From positions 20,546 through 84,545 of the IMG/VR virus record IMGVR_UViG_3300044710_000137: a stretch of 64,000 nucleotides of DNA; one strand, 5' to 3'. The number at the start of each line of letters is the position of its first letter. The stretch's first letter is position 1. A program made the translations under genes and the position numbers. Positions 13,380 to 20,246 of the stretch are shown in pieces. The stretch comes from a virus. The notes beneath the pieces were generated by a model, which was not told the origin of the DNA, ran no database searches, and saw only the letters and a program-made list of their open reading frames with translations.

Positions 13380-13580
13380 TTACCCTCCAAGTTCAAAATC
13401 AAAATCAGTGTTTGATGCCGCGCCGGTCAGCCTGCCCGGCGCTGGTGCCTGCATCTTCTTTTTCTGCCGCTTCTGTCTGCGTGCCGCCAGGCGCAAAGGC
13501 AAACCCGCCAGGCGCTCATTGACGAATTCCTTCTTGGTCTTCGGCTCGATCTCCAGCAGCCGCATTTGACGGACGGTCAC
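13380..13580 (-). CDS. Hypothetical basic protein, 66 aa
   Basis: The GTG at 13580 overlaps the stop of the large upstream gene as GTGA (13577-13580), preferred over an in-frame ATG deeper in that gene. The middle is very basic (LAARRQKRQKKKMQAPAP); the C-terminus is family-A repeat sequence (GRLTGAASNTDFDF). Function unknown. Confidence 0.5.
   Translation of the reverse strand: MTVRQMRLLEIEPKTKKEFVNERLAGLPLRLAARRQKRQKKKMQAPAPGRLTGAASNTDFDFELGG
13398..13450 (-). repeat. Junction repeat family A, copy 13
   Basis: Stem GCGCCGG (13420-13426)/CCGGCGC (13436-13442) with a 9-base loop. It forms the C-terminus of 13380-13580 and lies about 25 bases before the ATG of 13180-13377. Confidence 0.85.
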
Positions 13581-15226
13581 GCCCCGGCTCCTTTCTCGGC
13601 CTTCTTCTGTCTCCACTCATCGAAGGTGGGGAGCTGTTTGGCGAGGTCGGCCCGGATCATTTGCTCGATCCTGCCGGCCCGGTTCTCCGCGGTTGCGCAG
13701 TCCCACCATATGACGGATGAACCGTGCATTGTGGTGATCTTCTCAGCTTTAAGAACGTGGCGCTTCTCGGCCTGGAGCCGTTTGAGTTCGTCTATTGACA
13801 GCGCTTGGTAGCACATATCGATCGCCGCATTATTCTCGGCGGTGTATTCGTGCAAGAGAAGCTGCTGGGCGTTGTAGGCTTCGTCAGCCTTACGCTGGCG
13901 CTCTTCGTCGGCCTTGAATTCAGCGCGAGCCTTCGCGCCACGTTTCCACTCGATCGCGAACTCTGCCACCTGGTCGACCAGCGCGCCAACTCCCTTGGTG
14001 CGGTCCATCCTGGCTTGGCCTTTTGGCCTCAACAGAAAGTTTTCGAAGTCTTCGAGTCCGGCATCTGCCGGCCATAACTTCCAAGCTGCGGCGAGTAGGG
14101 TGACGCTGGCGACTCCCTTTTTGTGCGTGCGGTAGAGTTCCGTGACGTGCTTGTAGAACTCGCCGTCAGCCACGAGCGTCTTGTCCGGGGCTGTGTAGGT
14201 ACTTGTGCCCGCGCCTGTCCGTCCGTCTTTGGATCCGGATGGTGGCAAGACGGCCGGATTAGCGGGACGGACAGAGTAGGACGAAGGGGTTTCTGGCCTC
14301 TGCAGGTGGTCAATAAGGTGGCGGGCTCGGGTACCGATGTTTCCGTAGGTTTTTCGCTCGGAGTACCTGAGGTTTTTGAGGCTCGATAAAAACGCAGTAC
14401 GGGCGTCGAACAGATTCTCCCAGACAAGAGTACGGTAGTCTTTGACCAGCATCTCCTGGGGGGCTTCGGCCTCCTCGCCGTCCTGGCGCGCCTCCGGGGG
14501 CACCAGGATAGTATCGGTATCGTCGCCTAACTTATTGAGAAGATTGGAAAAAGTACGTAACACGGCAGGCTCTAACCGGGGTCCTTCGAGCCCCGTTCTG
14601 ACAACAGTACTGTTGACAGAAGCTCGCTCCTCGGCGGTCAGGAAGGGTCTCGGCTCGGGGTACACCGCGTAGCCATTCCGGCGCCCCCGCGGAATCTCCA
14701 CGCGGATGCGCTTCTCGGCCAGCAGACTGGCGGTGATGGCTGACACCCGCTGCTTACTCATGGCCAACAGGTCGGCCACGGCCTGCATGGAGAACAGCAG
14801 GTAGTGGCGGTTGCTATCCTCACGCAAGATCTCATGGCGCCCCGCATCTAACACTACGGCGTAGGGCATACAAGCCGGCCAACACCAGGATTGCCAGATG
14901 TACGCGGCCAGCACGCGGTCCTGCGCGTGGCCGGGGAGCGGCTTCCAATTGGCGCGCTCGATCTCGTTCTTGGGGGGGAGGTCCATCTGTGCTTCGATGA
15001 GGTTGTTGGGGAATTTGGCCCAGAGCCAGGAGGATGCCTGTCGACCGCCAAGACCCATCTGCTCCCCCAGTTCTTTGGTCAGGGCAATCTGCCGGCGTTT
15101 CGCAGCCGTGTCGTCTACCCGGTCCGGCGGTGCTTCGTCGGCTAATGGCGCGTCGGCGTCGATCTGCTCGTACTCGCGTTGGCGCTCGTCCGGCGGCCTC
15201 TTTCGATCTGGCGGGCGGTTGCTCAA
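13577..15226 (-). CDS. Winged-helix protein, candidate replication initiator, 549 aa
   Basis: The largest gene of the leftward run. The start is put at the TTG overlapping the previous stop (TTGA, 15223-15226); a longer frame to 15319 would overlap its neighbour fully. Residues ~144-190 form a probable winged helix (LLFSMQAVADLLAMSKQRVS; AITASLLAEKRIRVEIPRG). Before it comes WLWAKFPNNLIEAQMDLP, after it low-complexity linkers and a helical C-terminus rich in charged residues (FKADEERQRKADEAYNAQQ). A DNA-binding module in a long phage protein inside the early region fits a replication initiator or helicase loader, but no catalytic motif is seen, so this is inference. Confidence 0.55.
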   Translation of the reverse strand: MSNRPPDRKRPPDERQREYEQIDADAPLADEAPPDRVDDTAAKRRQIALTKELGEQMGLGGRQASSWLWAKFPNNLIEAQMDLPPKNEIERANWKPLPGHAQDRVLAAYIWQSWCWPACMPYAVVLDAGRHEILREDSNRHYLLFSMQAVADLLAMSKQRVSAITASLLAEKRIRVEIPRGRRNGYAVYPEPRPFLTAEERASVNSTVVRTGLEGPRLEPAVLRTFSNLLNKLGDDTDTILVPPEARQDGEEAEAPQEMLVKDYRTLVWENLFDARTAFLSSLKNLRYSERKTYGNIGTRARHLIDHLQRPETPSSYSVRPANPAVLPPSGSKDGRTGAGTSTYTAPDKTLVADGEFYKHVTELYRTHKKGVASVTLLAAAWKLWPADAGLEDFENFLLRPKGQARMDRTKGVGALVDQVAEFAIEWKRGAKARAEFKADEERQRKADEAYNAQQLLLHEYTAENNAAIDMCYQALSIDELKRLQAEKRHVLKAEKITTMHGSSVIWWDCATAENRAGRIEQMIRADLAKQLPTFDEWRQKKAEKGAGA

Positions 15227-15435
15227 CGGGCGCCTTTCGCCGGCATCTTTGCCACGTCCTCGTGTTTGCGTTCTTTTATTAGTTTTTCGTATTCGGTGCC
15301 AGGAAGCCCGAGTGCCCATCGGAGCACGTCTCTTAGCGCGATGTGCTCGCCCTGTTCCCTGCCCTGCTGCTTAGCGAGGATCTCTCCGTCTTCAAACTGA
15401 ATAGCTCTACGGATCTCAGAAGATGATCTCCTCAT
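15223..15435 (-). CDS. Hypothetical helical protein, 70 aa
   Basis: Starts MRRSSSEIRRAIQFEDGEIL and has a charged helix (LIKERKHEDVAKMPAK). The start follows the stop of the preceding cassette gene after 3 bases; the end overlaps the presumed TTG of the winged-helix gene. No family recognised. Confidence 0.5.
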   Translation of the reverse strand: MRRSSSEIRRAIQFEDGEILAKQQGREQGEHIALRDVLRWALGLPGTEYEKLIKERKHEDVAKMPAKGAR

Positions 15436-15438
15436 TTC

Positions 15439-15723
15439 TTAAATTTCTCCTGGAGTGCCTGAGGGATTTGGTGTTGCTGCCGCGCGTGCCGCAGCCGCGT
15501 CCCGCGCTGGTTCCTGCCATCGGACAGTGGGCGGATTAGTTCTGATGTCCAGCACCCACCAGTAACCGCAGGTTTGGCACGTAGCCCGCAGCGACATACC
15601 GTACCTAAGTACTGGACCGCAACCATTTGGACAGTTGCGGGCATCCCAGACGATATCGCTTTTACCAGCCGGGGGCGCGGCGGCGACACCGGCGGCATCA
15701 ACAACTGATTTTTCTTGGCTCAT
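15439..15723 (-). CDS. Zinc-ribbon cassette gene with family-A repeats at both ends
   Basis: Start fixed at 15723 by ATGA overlap. N-terminal MSQEKSVVDAAGVAAAPPAG and C-terminal EPARDAAAARAAATPNPSG are family-A repeats in opposite orientation. Between them is a zinc ribbon: CPNGCGPVLRYGMSLRATC then CGYWWVLD. This is the clearest example of a small domain enclosed by inverted junction repeats. Confidence 0.6.
   Translation of the reverse strand: MSQEKSVVDAAGVAAAPPAGKSDIVWDARNCPNGCGPVLRYGMSLRATCQTCGYWWVLDIRTNPPTVRWQEPARDAAAARAAATPNPSGTPGEI
15465..15513 (-). repeat. Junction repeat family A, copy 14
   Basis: Stem GCGCGTG/CCCGCGC (one mismatch). It lies at the 3' end of gene 15439-15723 and 30 bases before the next ATG. 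Confidence 0.75.
15664..15711 (+). repeat. Junction repeat family A, copy 15
   Basis: ACCAGCCGGGGGCGCGG ... ACCGGCGGCATCAACAACTG then ATTT. Stem GCCGG/CCGGC. Inside the start of gene 15439-15723. Confidence 0.8.
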
Positions 15724-16112
15724 GATCCTCCTCCTGCAGCCATACTTCGTTCCCCTTTCCACTTCAGCCTTAGAGCTTGGGCTGCTTTCTCTACTTCCAC
15801 TGCACTTGGTCTCAATCCACGCTCTGACGTCTTCACTACCGCTGCATTGAGAACCGCCGGCAATCTCATGATTTGAGCTGCTGCCACCAGGTTGTCCAAC
15901 TCCGATACGAACGTCGCTCCGAACTTCCCCGCTATTGATCTCTGTTGGTCACTGGCGTGTCTCCAAGCGGTTAGCCATACTCCAGGCCCATATTTTCGCT
16001 GGCTATAAACCCGGGCGTCCCGCAGCTCGCAATCCTCGATCCGGGCGATGGGGCGCTGGCTCTCGGTTTCGATGGCGATCCAGCAGAGTTTCTTGTGTTT
16101 GTGGTGCATCAA
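15720..16112 (-). CDS. Hypothetical protein, about 130 aa
   Basis: Either the TTG at 16112 (TTGA overlap) or the next-codon ATG may be the start. It contains KKLCWIAIETESQRPIARIE and a helical half (FVSELDNLVAAAQIMRLPAV; VEVEKAAQALRLKWKGE). The N-terminal half looks like a small beta sheet. No function recognised. Confidence 0.5.
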   Translation of the reverse strand: MMHHKHKKLCWIAIETESQRPIARIEDCELRDARVYSQRKYGPGVWLTAWRHASDQQRSIAGKFGATFVSELDNLVAAAQIMRLPAVLNAAVVKTSERGLRPSAVEVEKAAQALRLKWKGERSMAAGGGS

Positions 16113-16438
16113 GACGCCGCCTTTCGAGCCCTCACCGTGCCTGCACGCTCCAGCCGCTTCATCTCACGCGTGAGAACCTTCACCACGCTCACCTTCCCCC
16201 TCGCCGTGCCTGCACGATCGAGCCGCTCCATCTCACCCACTTCCGCCAGCAGGCGCGTCATCATCGGGCGGCGGGCAGTCTCACGCCATTCCCTAATGGC
16301 AGCAGCAGCGTCCCTGCAGGTAGTACAGAGATCCTGGCCGTCCACCCAGGCGCACGAATTGGCGCAGGCGTCCAGATCGGTGCAGCCGCACACACGGCAC
16401 CTTACAAGTCCGTTTCGATCAAACTTTGGTTTATGCAC
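16109..16438 (-). CDS. Cys-rich protein with duplicated helical unit, 109 aa
   Basis: GTG start. The N-terminal zinc module CRVCGCTDLDACANSCAW, then LCTTC, is paralogous to 1612-1893. The second half repeats the pattern E-M-x-RL-x-RAGT twice (MERLDRAGTARGK; MKRLERAGTVRAR). It is the last leftward gene before a ~590-base non-coding stretch. Confidence 0.55.
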   Translation of the reverse strand: MHKPKFDRNGLVRCRVCGCTDLDACANSCAWVDGQDLCTTCRDAAAAIREWRETARRPMMTRLLAEVGEMERLDRAGTARGKVSVVKVLTREMKRLERAGTVRARKAAS

Positions 16439-16866
16439 GAACGCGCTCCCTTCAAAAATGCGCGGTGAAATTCACGCCGCGCGGTTGCGCGATGGGGGAA
16501 GGACTCGATAAAATAGGCAGTGAGTCGCAGCCCTCCAACGCTTGTGTTGAGGCTTGTTTGCCGCGCTCTGACCGGCCAAAAGTTAAAGAGCGGCGAATAA
16601 GAAAACTACAGTGTCAAATGGGGGTGACCTTCCGCGACTCACGGAACGGTGGTCCGGTGGTGCAATTCTGAATGTTTCGGATTGTGGACCAGAGTTTTTC
16701 ATACCACTCCCATCAAAGAGTGATCGAGGTCCGGGCGGGGTGATGTCCACTGGGTGGCACCCGCCCGGCTCGAAGAAAAATCGTACAACGACTGCACACC
16801 CGGTTGCAACTTTCCGCGAAAGTTTGTATGCTCGTTGGTGAACGCGCTAGACAAAAGTAAATACTA

Positions 16867-16890
16867 GGAGGCTGGGTTGTTCCAGCCTCC
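16867..16890. terminator. Candidate terminator hairpin
   Basis: GGAGGCTGG gttgtt CCAGCCTCC, a 9-bp perfect stem. The following T-tract is weak on both strands (GTCCTTTCCC to the right), so termination is only a possibility; it might be a structured RNA element. Confidence 0.4.
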
Positions 16891-17005
16891 GTCCTTTCCC
16901 GAAACTGCTAGAGTAGCACCCCCTCAGATCGCTGCCGTACACTTCAGTGGTCAATATTGAACAGGTTCACCGAAACTTCGCCTGATTCCTCACGCCCAGA
17001 CAACT

Positions 17006-17018
17006 TGTCGGACTGTCC
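17006..17018. promoter_or_regulatory. Third operator-like site of the dual-HTH regulator
   Basis: TGTCGGACTGTCC differs by one base from the site TGTCCGACTGTC at 17536-17547. It lies just beyond the 3' end of the regulator gene. Confidence 0.4.
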
Positions 17019-17029
17019 ATGAACTCAAC

Positions 17030-17500
17030 TTACGTCAGGCGTTCGAGCGATACCCGGTTGATCCGGAGCCAGCGCGTGCGCCGGATGACCATCAACCGAC
17101 CCTCCTGGATAGCGTCCCGCAGATAGGACGCGGGCAGGCCCCAGTACTCCTCAGCCTCTTCAATCGTGAGCCATCCCTTGATCTGCGGGGGCGTGGCCGT
17201 CGACGGGGGCGCCGGCTTGATAGCATCCAGGAACGCACCCAGGGCTGCGGGATTTGGAGACTTCCCCGGCTCCGGAAGGAGCACGGCCCGCACTTCGGTT
17301 TCGGCACGCTGCCGTTCGACGTGCTCCGGATTGTACACGCCCAGCGAACGGCGGCCGTCCTCGGACTCCCGAAAGCGCTGTTCTAATTTGCCGCGGGATA
17401 CCAAACGCTCCACGGTCTTTTCCGCGCAATTGAGGATGCGCGCCACCTCTGGCTTGGTAGGCCAATTAGAAATATCGGTTTTGGTTTGAGGGGACATCAT
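17030..17500 (-). CDS. Dual helix-turn-helix regulator
   Basis: The 156-residue protein has two DNA-binding units of the HTH_17/excisionase type. The N-terminal one reads WPTKPEVARILNCAEKTVER (residues 13-32). The C-terminal one reads WLTIEEAEEYWGLPASYLRD (~110-129), followed by the basic wing MVIRRTRWLRINR. A Pro-rich linker joins them. Its start codon overlaps the palindrome GGACAT-C-ATGTCC, and more related sites lie upstream, so it probably represses its own gene. It may be the lysis-lysogeny or excision regulator, as an integrase is encoded nearby. Confidence 0.7.
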   Translation of the reverse strand: MMSPQTKTDISNWPTKPEVARILNCAEKTVERLVSRGKLEQRFRESEDGRRSLGVYNPEHVERQRAETEVRAVLLPEPGKSPNPAALGAFLDAIKPAPPSTATPPQIKGWLTIEEAEEYWGLPASYLRDAIQEGRLMVIRRTRWLRINRVSLERLT

Positions 17501-17547
17501 GTCCGACAGTCTAGCAGAGGGCTAAGGACATAGGGTGTCCGACTGTC
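17492..17547. promoter_or_regulatory. Operator cluster at the dual-HTH gene start
   Basis: Contains the palindrome GGACATCATGTCC (17492-17504) over the start codon, TGTCCGACAGTC (17500-17511), GGACA-N5-TGTCC (17526-17540) and TGTCCGACTGTC (17536-17547). The repeated TGTCCGAC core suggests one dimeric repressor, most simply the product of 17030-17500. Confidence 0.55.
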
Positions 17548-17768
17548 GAAAAATAGCTTGATGGGATATATGCAGAATTGCATTTTATGTTGCTGCCGCG
17601 CCGGTCAGCCTGCCCGGCGCTGGTAGAACCTTTAGTCGACTCACGCGGCGCTGGCGGGCACTTGCGTCCCTCATGTCGCGCGCCGCACTTCTGGCACGCC
17701 CCGCAGCACCAACAGAACCGGCGCTCTCCTATTCCCGCTCCGCACCATTGGCACTTCGTTCCAGGCAT
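17511..17768 (-). CDS. Cys-rich zinc protein, 85 aa
   Basis: Start at 17768 (MPGTKCQWCGAGIGERRFCW) and CCGACQKCGARHEGRKC, eight cysteines in under 35 residues, so two zinc sites are likely. The downstream part translates a family-A repeat in a different frame from usual (STSAGQADRRGS) and runs into the operator region of the next gene, so the true end may be uncertain. Confidence 0.45.
   Translation of the reverse strand: MPGTKCQWCGAGIGERRFCWCCGACQKCGARHEGRKCPPAPRESTKGSTSAGQADRRGSNIKCNSAYIPSSYFSTVGHPMSLALC
17584..17630 (-). repeat. Junction repeat family A, copy 16
   Basis: Stem GCGCCGG/CCGGCGC as in copies 13 and 18, flanked by GCTGCC and TGGTAGAACC. Confidence 0.85.
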
Positions 17769-17815
17769 ATTTCGCATCCGCGCACAATCGTGTGGGTTTC
17801 GGGCAGAGCTAAATA

Positions 17816-17974
17816 TTAACACTTGTGGTTGCGTTGCGTGGCCCTAGCCACGGTCATCAACCCACAGGGGCACCGCGGCCCTTTGCGCCAGCCCACAGGT
17901 CGCCCGGAGCCCGCGCCGTGGGTTTTACGCAGCGCAGCCATCGCTCGCGCTTGACGGCTGGTGAGTTTACGCAT
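17816..17974 (-). CDS. Small basic phage protein, 52 aa
   Basis: Reads MRKLTSRQARAMAALRKTHG, then AGSGRPVGWRKGPRCPCGLM and TVARATQRNHKC. The order 'LTSRQAR-MAA', 'THGAGSGRP', 'CPCG-MT-AR' and a terminal HKC is a pattern I associate with small conserved phage proteins of unknown role. It overlaps the previous stop by 8 bases. Basic with one Cys cluster; nucleic-acid binding is plausible. Confidence 0.6.
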   Translation of the reverse strand: MRKLTSRQARAMAALRKTHGAGSGRPVGWRKGPRCPCGLMTVARATQRNHKC

Positions 17975-18290
17975 CGGCGCCAAGCAGTGTAGCCGTATCT
18001 CTCAGCGGATCGGCAACCGGGGGTTGCACGGCTATCCAGGCGTCAATGCGCGCCACGAGTGCAATCTCTCGCGCGGTGTAGTTGCCTATCCGCGCCTCAT
18101 CCGCCCGCCGTATCGACAGGCCACGCAACTCAGCCCGAGCGTTGGCAATGCAAGCGTCGAGGGATAGCATACCTCTGCATTCCGGACAGCCTTCGTGGTC
18201 CCGCTCAAGTTCCGTCTTGGCTAGGATCTGCTGCGCTTCTTCGATATTCTCGATTCCGTACACAGTGCCGTAGGCTGTTCTGACGTTCAT
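17967..18290 (-). CDS. Hypothetical protein, 107 aa
   Basis: Start at 18290 chosen for AGGAG 8 bases upstream. It contains YGIENIEEAQQILAKTELER and GCPECRGMLSLDACIANARA, with one CxxC. The helical C-terminus reads GNYTAREIALVARIDAWIA. It is the first gene after the promoter 18351-18379. Confidence 0.55.
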   Translation of the reverse strand: MNVRTAYGTVYGIENIEEAQQILAKTELERDHEGCPECRGMLSLDACIANARAELRGLSIRRADEARIGNYTAREIALVARIDAWIAVQPPVADPLRDTATLLGADA

Positions 18291-18350
18291 TGTTTCGCTC
18301 CTGCCGTGGTAGCGGCTTTTGATCGATCTCATATCCTCGATCTGATAATC

Positions 18351-18379
18351 AGTGTACTCCAGAGCTGTTTATGTGTCAA
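18351..18379 (-). promoter_or_regulatory. Leftward sigma70-type promoter
   Basis: -35 TTGACA (18379-18374), 17-base spacer, -10 TACACT (18356-18351). Downstream lie GATCGA and TCGATC half-sites that could be an operator. It would drive 17967-18290 and the following leftward genes. Confidence 0.65.
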
Positions 18380-18407
18380 GCACTATTTCGAACTATTTTT
18401 GGCGGGC

Positions 18408-19088
18408 TCACCAATTCACCAATTTTTCGGCGGCCGCATCCAATCGGATATTCGCCACTCTCAAGTAGATCATGGTGTTTTGGATGTTTCGATGTCCGAG
18501 CCAATCCTTCACCTGGTCGACGCCCAGGCCCTGCAGGAGCAAGTGGACGCCGCAGGAGTGCTTCAGCGCATGGAAGTGCCGCAGCTCCGGAGGAAGGGCA
18601 GCCAGCTCTCCGTACCATTTCATCAGCGCATCCAGCCGCTTCCTGGATATTGGCCGCCTTCTCGAGCTAGGGAATATCGGGCCATCGTAATCCCCGCGGA
18701 CCCTGAGCCAGGCGCGGAGTTCCTTGTTCTCGGGCTTGGTGAGCTGGTAGATCTTCGAATCGCTGTCCTTGAGCCGGCGCACGTAGAGTTTGCCGGTGCG
18801 CTCGTTGATCGTGGGAGGGGTGTAATCCCTCATCTGCAGCAACCCCACCTCGGAGGCACGCAAGCCACGATGGTAGGCGACCGACCAGATAGCCCGGTCC
18901 CGCGGCGCCACAATAACCGCCATGAGCGATTTGATTTCACTCATACTCAGCCAGGCCAGCGGCTTCGAGCCACGCTTTGCTTGCTTGGCGTCGATCGCGG
19001 CGGCTTTATCGACATGGGACAAAATAGGTATTCTGTCCCGTATGGGGTCAATTTGAGCTTCTATCTCGTTGATTCCAGGCTCGGCCAT
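18408..19088 (-). CDS. int: Minimal tyrosine recombinase (integrase family)
   Basis: The 226-residue protein is almost only the catalytic domain of tyrosine recombinases: Arg77 in HRGLRASE, beta-hairpin Lys107 (RRLKDSD), His173 in HALKHSCGVHLL, His199 in WLGHRN and the nucleophile Tyr208 in MIYLRV. The second catalytic Arg of the usual HxxR is Lys176 here. Only about 45 residues precede the domain, so the arm-binding and core-binding domains of phage integrases are missing. It may use a partner or bind DNA differently. It could be a prophage integrase, a resolvase, or a factor acting at the dispersed repeats (inference). Confidence 0.8.
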   Translation of the reverse strand: MAEPGINEIEAQIDPIRDRIPILSHVDKAAAIDAKQAKRGSKPLAWLSMSEIKSLMAVIVAPRDRAIWSVAYHRGLRASEVGLLQMRDYTPPTINERTGKLYVRRLKDSDSKIYQLTKPENKELRAWLRVRGDYDGPIFPSSRRRPISRKRLDALMKWYGELAALPPELRHFHALKHSCGVHLLLQGLGVDQVKDWLGHRNIQNTMIYLRVANIRLDAAAEKLVNW

Positions 19089-19220
19089 GGCTTCGCTTCC
19101 CGTCTGTACTGTCCCATCCGACGCGTTTTAGGCGCATTTTCAGTGGTTTACGGCTCACCTACCATAGTCGTGCCTGGGGGAGGTCCTCGCCAAGACATCG
19201 CGCGATGACTACTGGCCTGT

Positions 19221-19261
19221 TTTTCCCCTGGTTTTCCCCTGATTTCCCCGGATTTTCCCGC
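19221..19261. repeat. Iteron-like array of TTTTCCCC units
   Basis: TTTTCCCCTGG (19221-19231), TTTTCCCCTGA (19232-19242), TTTCCCCGGA (19243-19252) and TTTTCCCGC (19253-19261) follow with a 10-11 base period, one helical turn. Such phased repeats are typical of origins or regulator arrays. Confidence 0.6.
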
Positions 19262-19274
19262 CGGGACTGTCGGA

Positions 19275-19532
19275 TTAGCCGTAATTCCGACGACGCACCG
19301 GTGTGGACATCCCTTTGTTTTGTTCGCAGCGCCCGCGCCGGCCGCCCCCAATCCGACACTTCCGACAGCTAAACGCTGTTTTTGCGAAAAAACGCACGTC
19401 GAGGGCCAAACGAGCGGGGCTGGGTGATAGGCGTTGGGGCGTTGGCGAGCGGTCAACCGCGCGTCTACCAGCGCGGGACGCGGCGGCGGCACGCGCGGCA
19501 TCAACAACAAATCCTTCTGGTATGTATCGCAC
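19275..19532 (-). CDS. Possible repeat-headed small protein, 85 aa
   Basis: Begins MRYIPEGFVVDAARAAAASR, the same kind of family-A-encoded N-terminus as at 6654, 9805, 12057 and 15439. The rest is basic with a CRKCRIGGGRRGRC cluster. The overlapping frames make the call weak. Confidence 0.3.
   Translation of the reverse strand: MRYIPEGFVVDAARAAAASRAGRRAVDRSPTPQRLSPSPARLALDVRFFAKTAFSCRKCRIGGGRRGRCEQNKGMSTPVRRRNYG
19464..19514 (+). repeat. Junction repeat family A, copy 17
   Basis: CTACCAGCGCGGGACGCGG ... GCGCGGCATCAACAAC, about 60 bases before the ATG at 19577. Confidence 0.75.
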
Positions 19533-19576
19533 GATGTCTATACAGGGAACGTCCGAACGAACAACAATAGGTAAGC

Positions 19577-20008
19577 ATGCCGAAATCGGTTACCCCAATC
19601 GAAGGAATCCTGGCCGAGCTGGTCGACGACTTCGCCCCGCTGCGCATCGCCGTAGACCACTTCCGCACTACATCCAACCTCCACGACCGCCTGTGGGAGA
19701 AAATCAAAGTCCACCTGGCCAAGCACCCGGGCGACAAAACAGTAACCCTCTGCGGTAACAAGTACGTGATCGAGGTGGACGCCTGCCAGCCGAAGCGCGT
19801 GGTAAAACCGTTGGCCGCGGTATATGAGCGGTTGAAGAAGCTGTTCGGCGCCAAGCGATTCTGGGAGCTGGTGACATTTCCGGTGACGCCCATCGACGCG
19901 ATGTTCTCGGACGACGAGCAAAAGAAAAACTTCATCGATACGAGCCAGACCGGCGCGCGCAAGATCATCAGCGTGGAGTTGATTGACGGCGTGGCTAAGG
20001 CAGCTTGA
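19577..20008 (+). CDS. Hypothetical phage protein, 143 aa
   Basis: First gene of the right arm. It starts MPKSVTPIEGILAELVDDFA and has WEKIKVHLAKHPGDKTVTLC and KYVIEVDACQPKRVVKPLAA. This looks like a mixed alpha/beta small protein with a C-terminal helix. ATAGGTAAG precedes the ATG. No family recognised. Confidence 0.6.
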   Translation: MPKSVTPIEGILAELVDDFAPLRIAVDHFRTTSNLHDRLWEKIKVHLAKHPGDKTVTLCGNKYVIEVDACQPKRVVKPLAAVYERLKKLFGAKRFWELVTFPVTPIDAMFSDDEQKKNFIDTSQTGARKIISVELIDGVAKAA

Positions 20009-20011
20009 AAT

Positions 20012-20043
20012 CGGTGGTTGGTGGCTGGTGGTTGGTGGCTGGC
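20012..20043 (+). repeat. Low-complexity repeat family D, copy 1
   Basis: Tandem GGTGG(T/C)TGGTGG units directly after the stop of 19577-20008. Confidence 0.8.
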
Positions 20044-20163
20044 AAAGATGCCGGTTTAGCGGAGTGGCCGCCCTGCCAGAGGCTTGTCCGTTGAGACGAG
20101 AAGGGGCTGCGGATATCAGCGGGAAGAGGCCAGAAGGCCCCCGTGGCGCGGCCTCAGATTTAT

Positions 20164-20238
20164 GCCCTTGGGTAGAGAAATGGTAACTCGCCGGGAATAG
20201 ACTCCTGGAGGTGTGGGTTCGAATCCCACCCCGTTGGC
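20164..20238 (+). tRNA. tRNA-like gene, possibly degenerate
   Basis: A perfect T-arm (GTGGG TTCGAAT CCCAC, 20213-20229), a D-arm (GAG...CTC with GG in the loop) and an anticodon stem CCGGG/CCTGG are visible in a 75-nt frame. The anticodon loop is 8 nt (AATAGACT), so AGA or TAG could be read. The 7-bp acceptor stem has two mismatches (CCTTGGG against CCCGTTG). It may be a decayed tRNA or an altered-loop tRNA. Confidence 0.45.
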
Positions 20239-20246
20239 TTTCCTTT

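Larger units (their letters stand above)
16439..17029. other. Non-coding region with strong hairpins
   Basis: No convincing gene on either strand. Two perfect or near-perfect hairpins stand out: CCGGGCGGG...CCCGCCCGG (16731-16768) and GGAGGCTGG/CCAGCCTCC with a 6-base loop (16867-16890). A possible regulator site TGTCGGACTGTCC lies at 17006-17018. Possible roles are an untranslated RNA, a terminator region, or an origin. Confidence 0.5.
19089..19576. other. Control region between leftward and rightward runs
   Basis: Divergent intergenic region holding an iteron-like array (19221-19261) and a family-A repeat (19464-19514). One weak leftward frame (19275-19532) begins like other repeat-headed genes. 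It may contain promoters for both arms, but none matches consensus well. Confidence 0.5.

Noticed and set aside
13577-15319. 580-aa version of the winged-helix gene
   Set aside because: It overlaps the upstream gene by 97 bases. The TTG at 15226 makes the same 4-base overlap seen at other junctions.
18306-19208. 300-codon rightward frame opposite the tyrosine recombinase
   Set aside because: The minus strand clearly encodes the recombinase catalytic motifs; the plus frame is its shadow.
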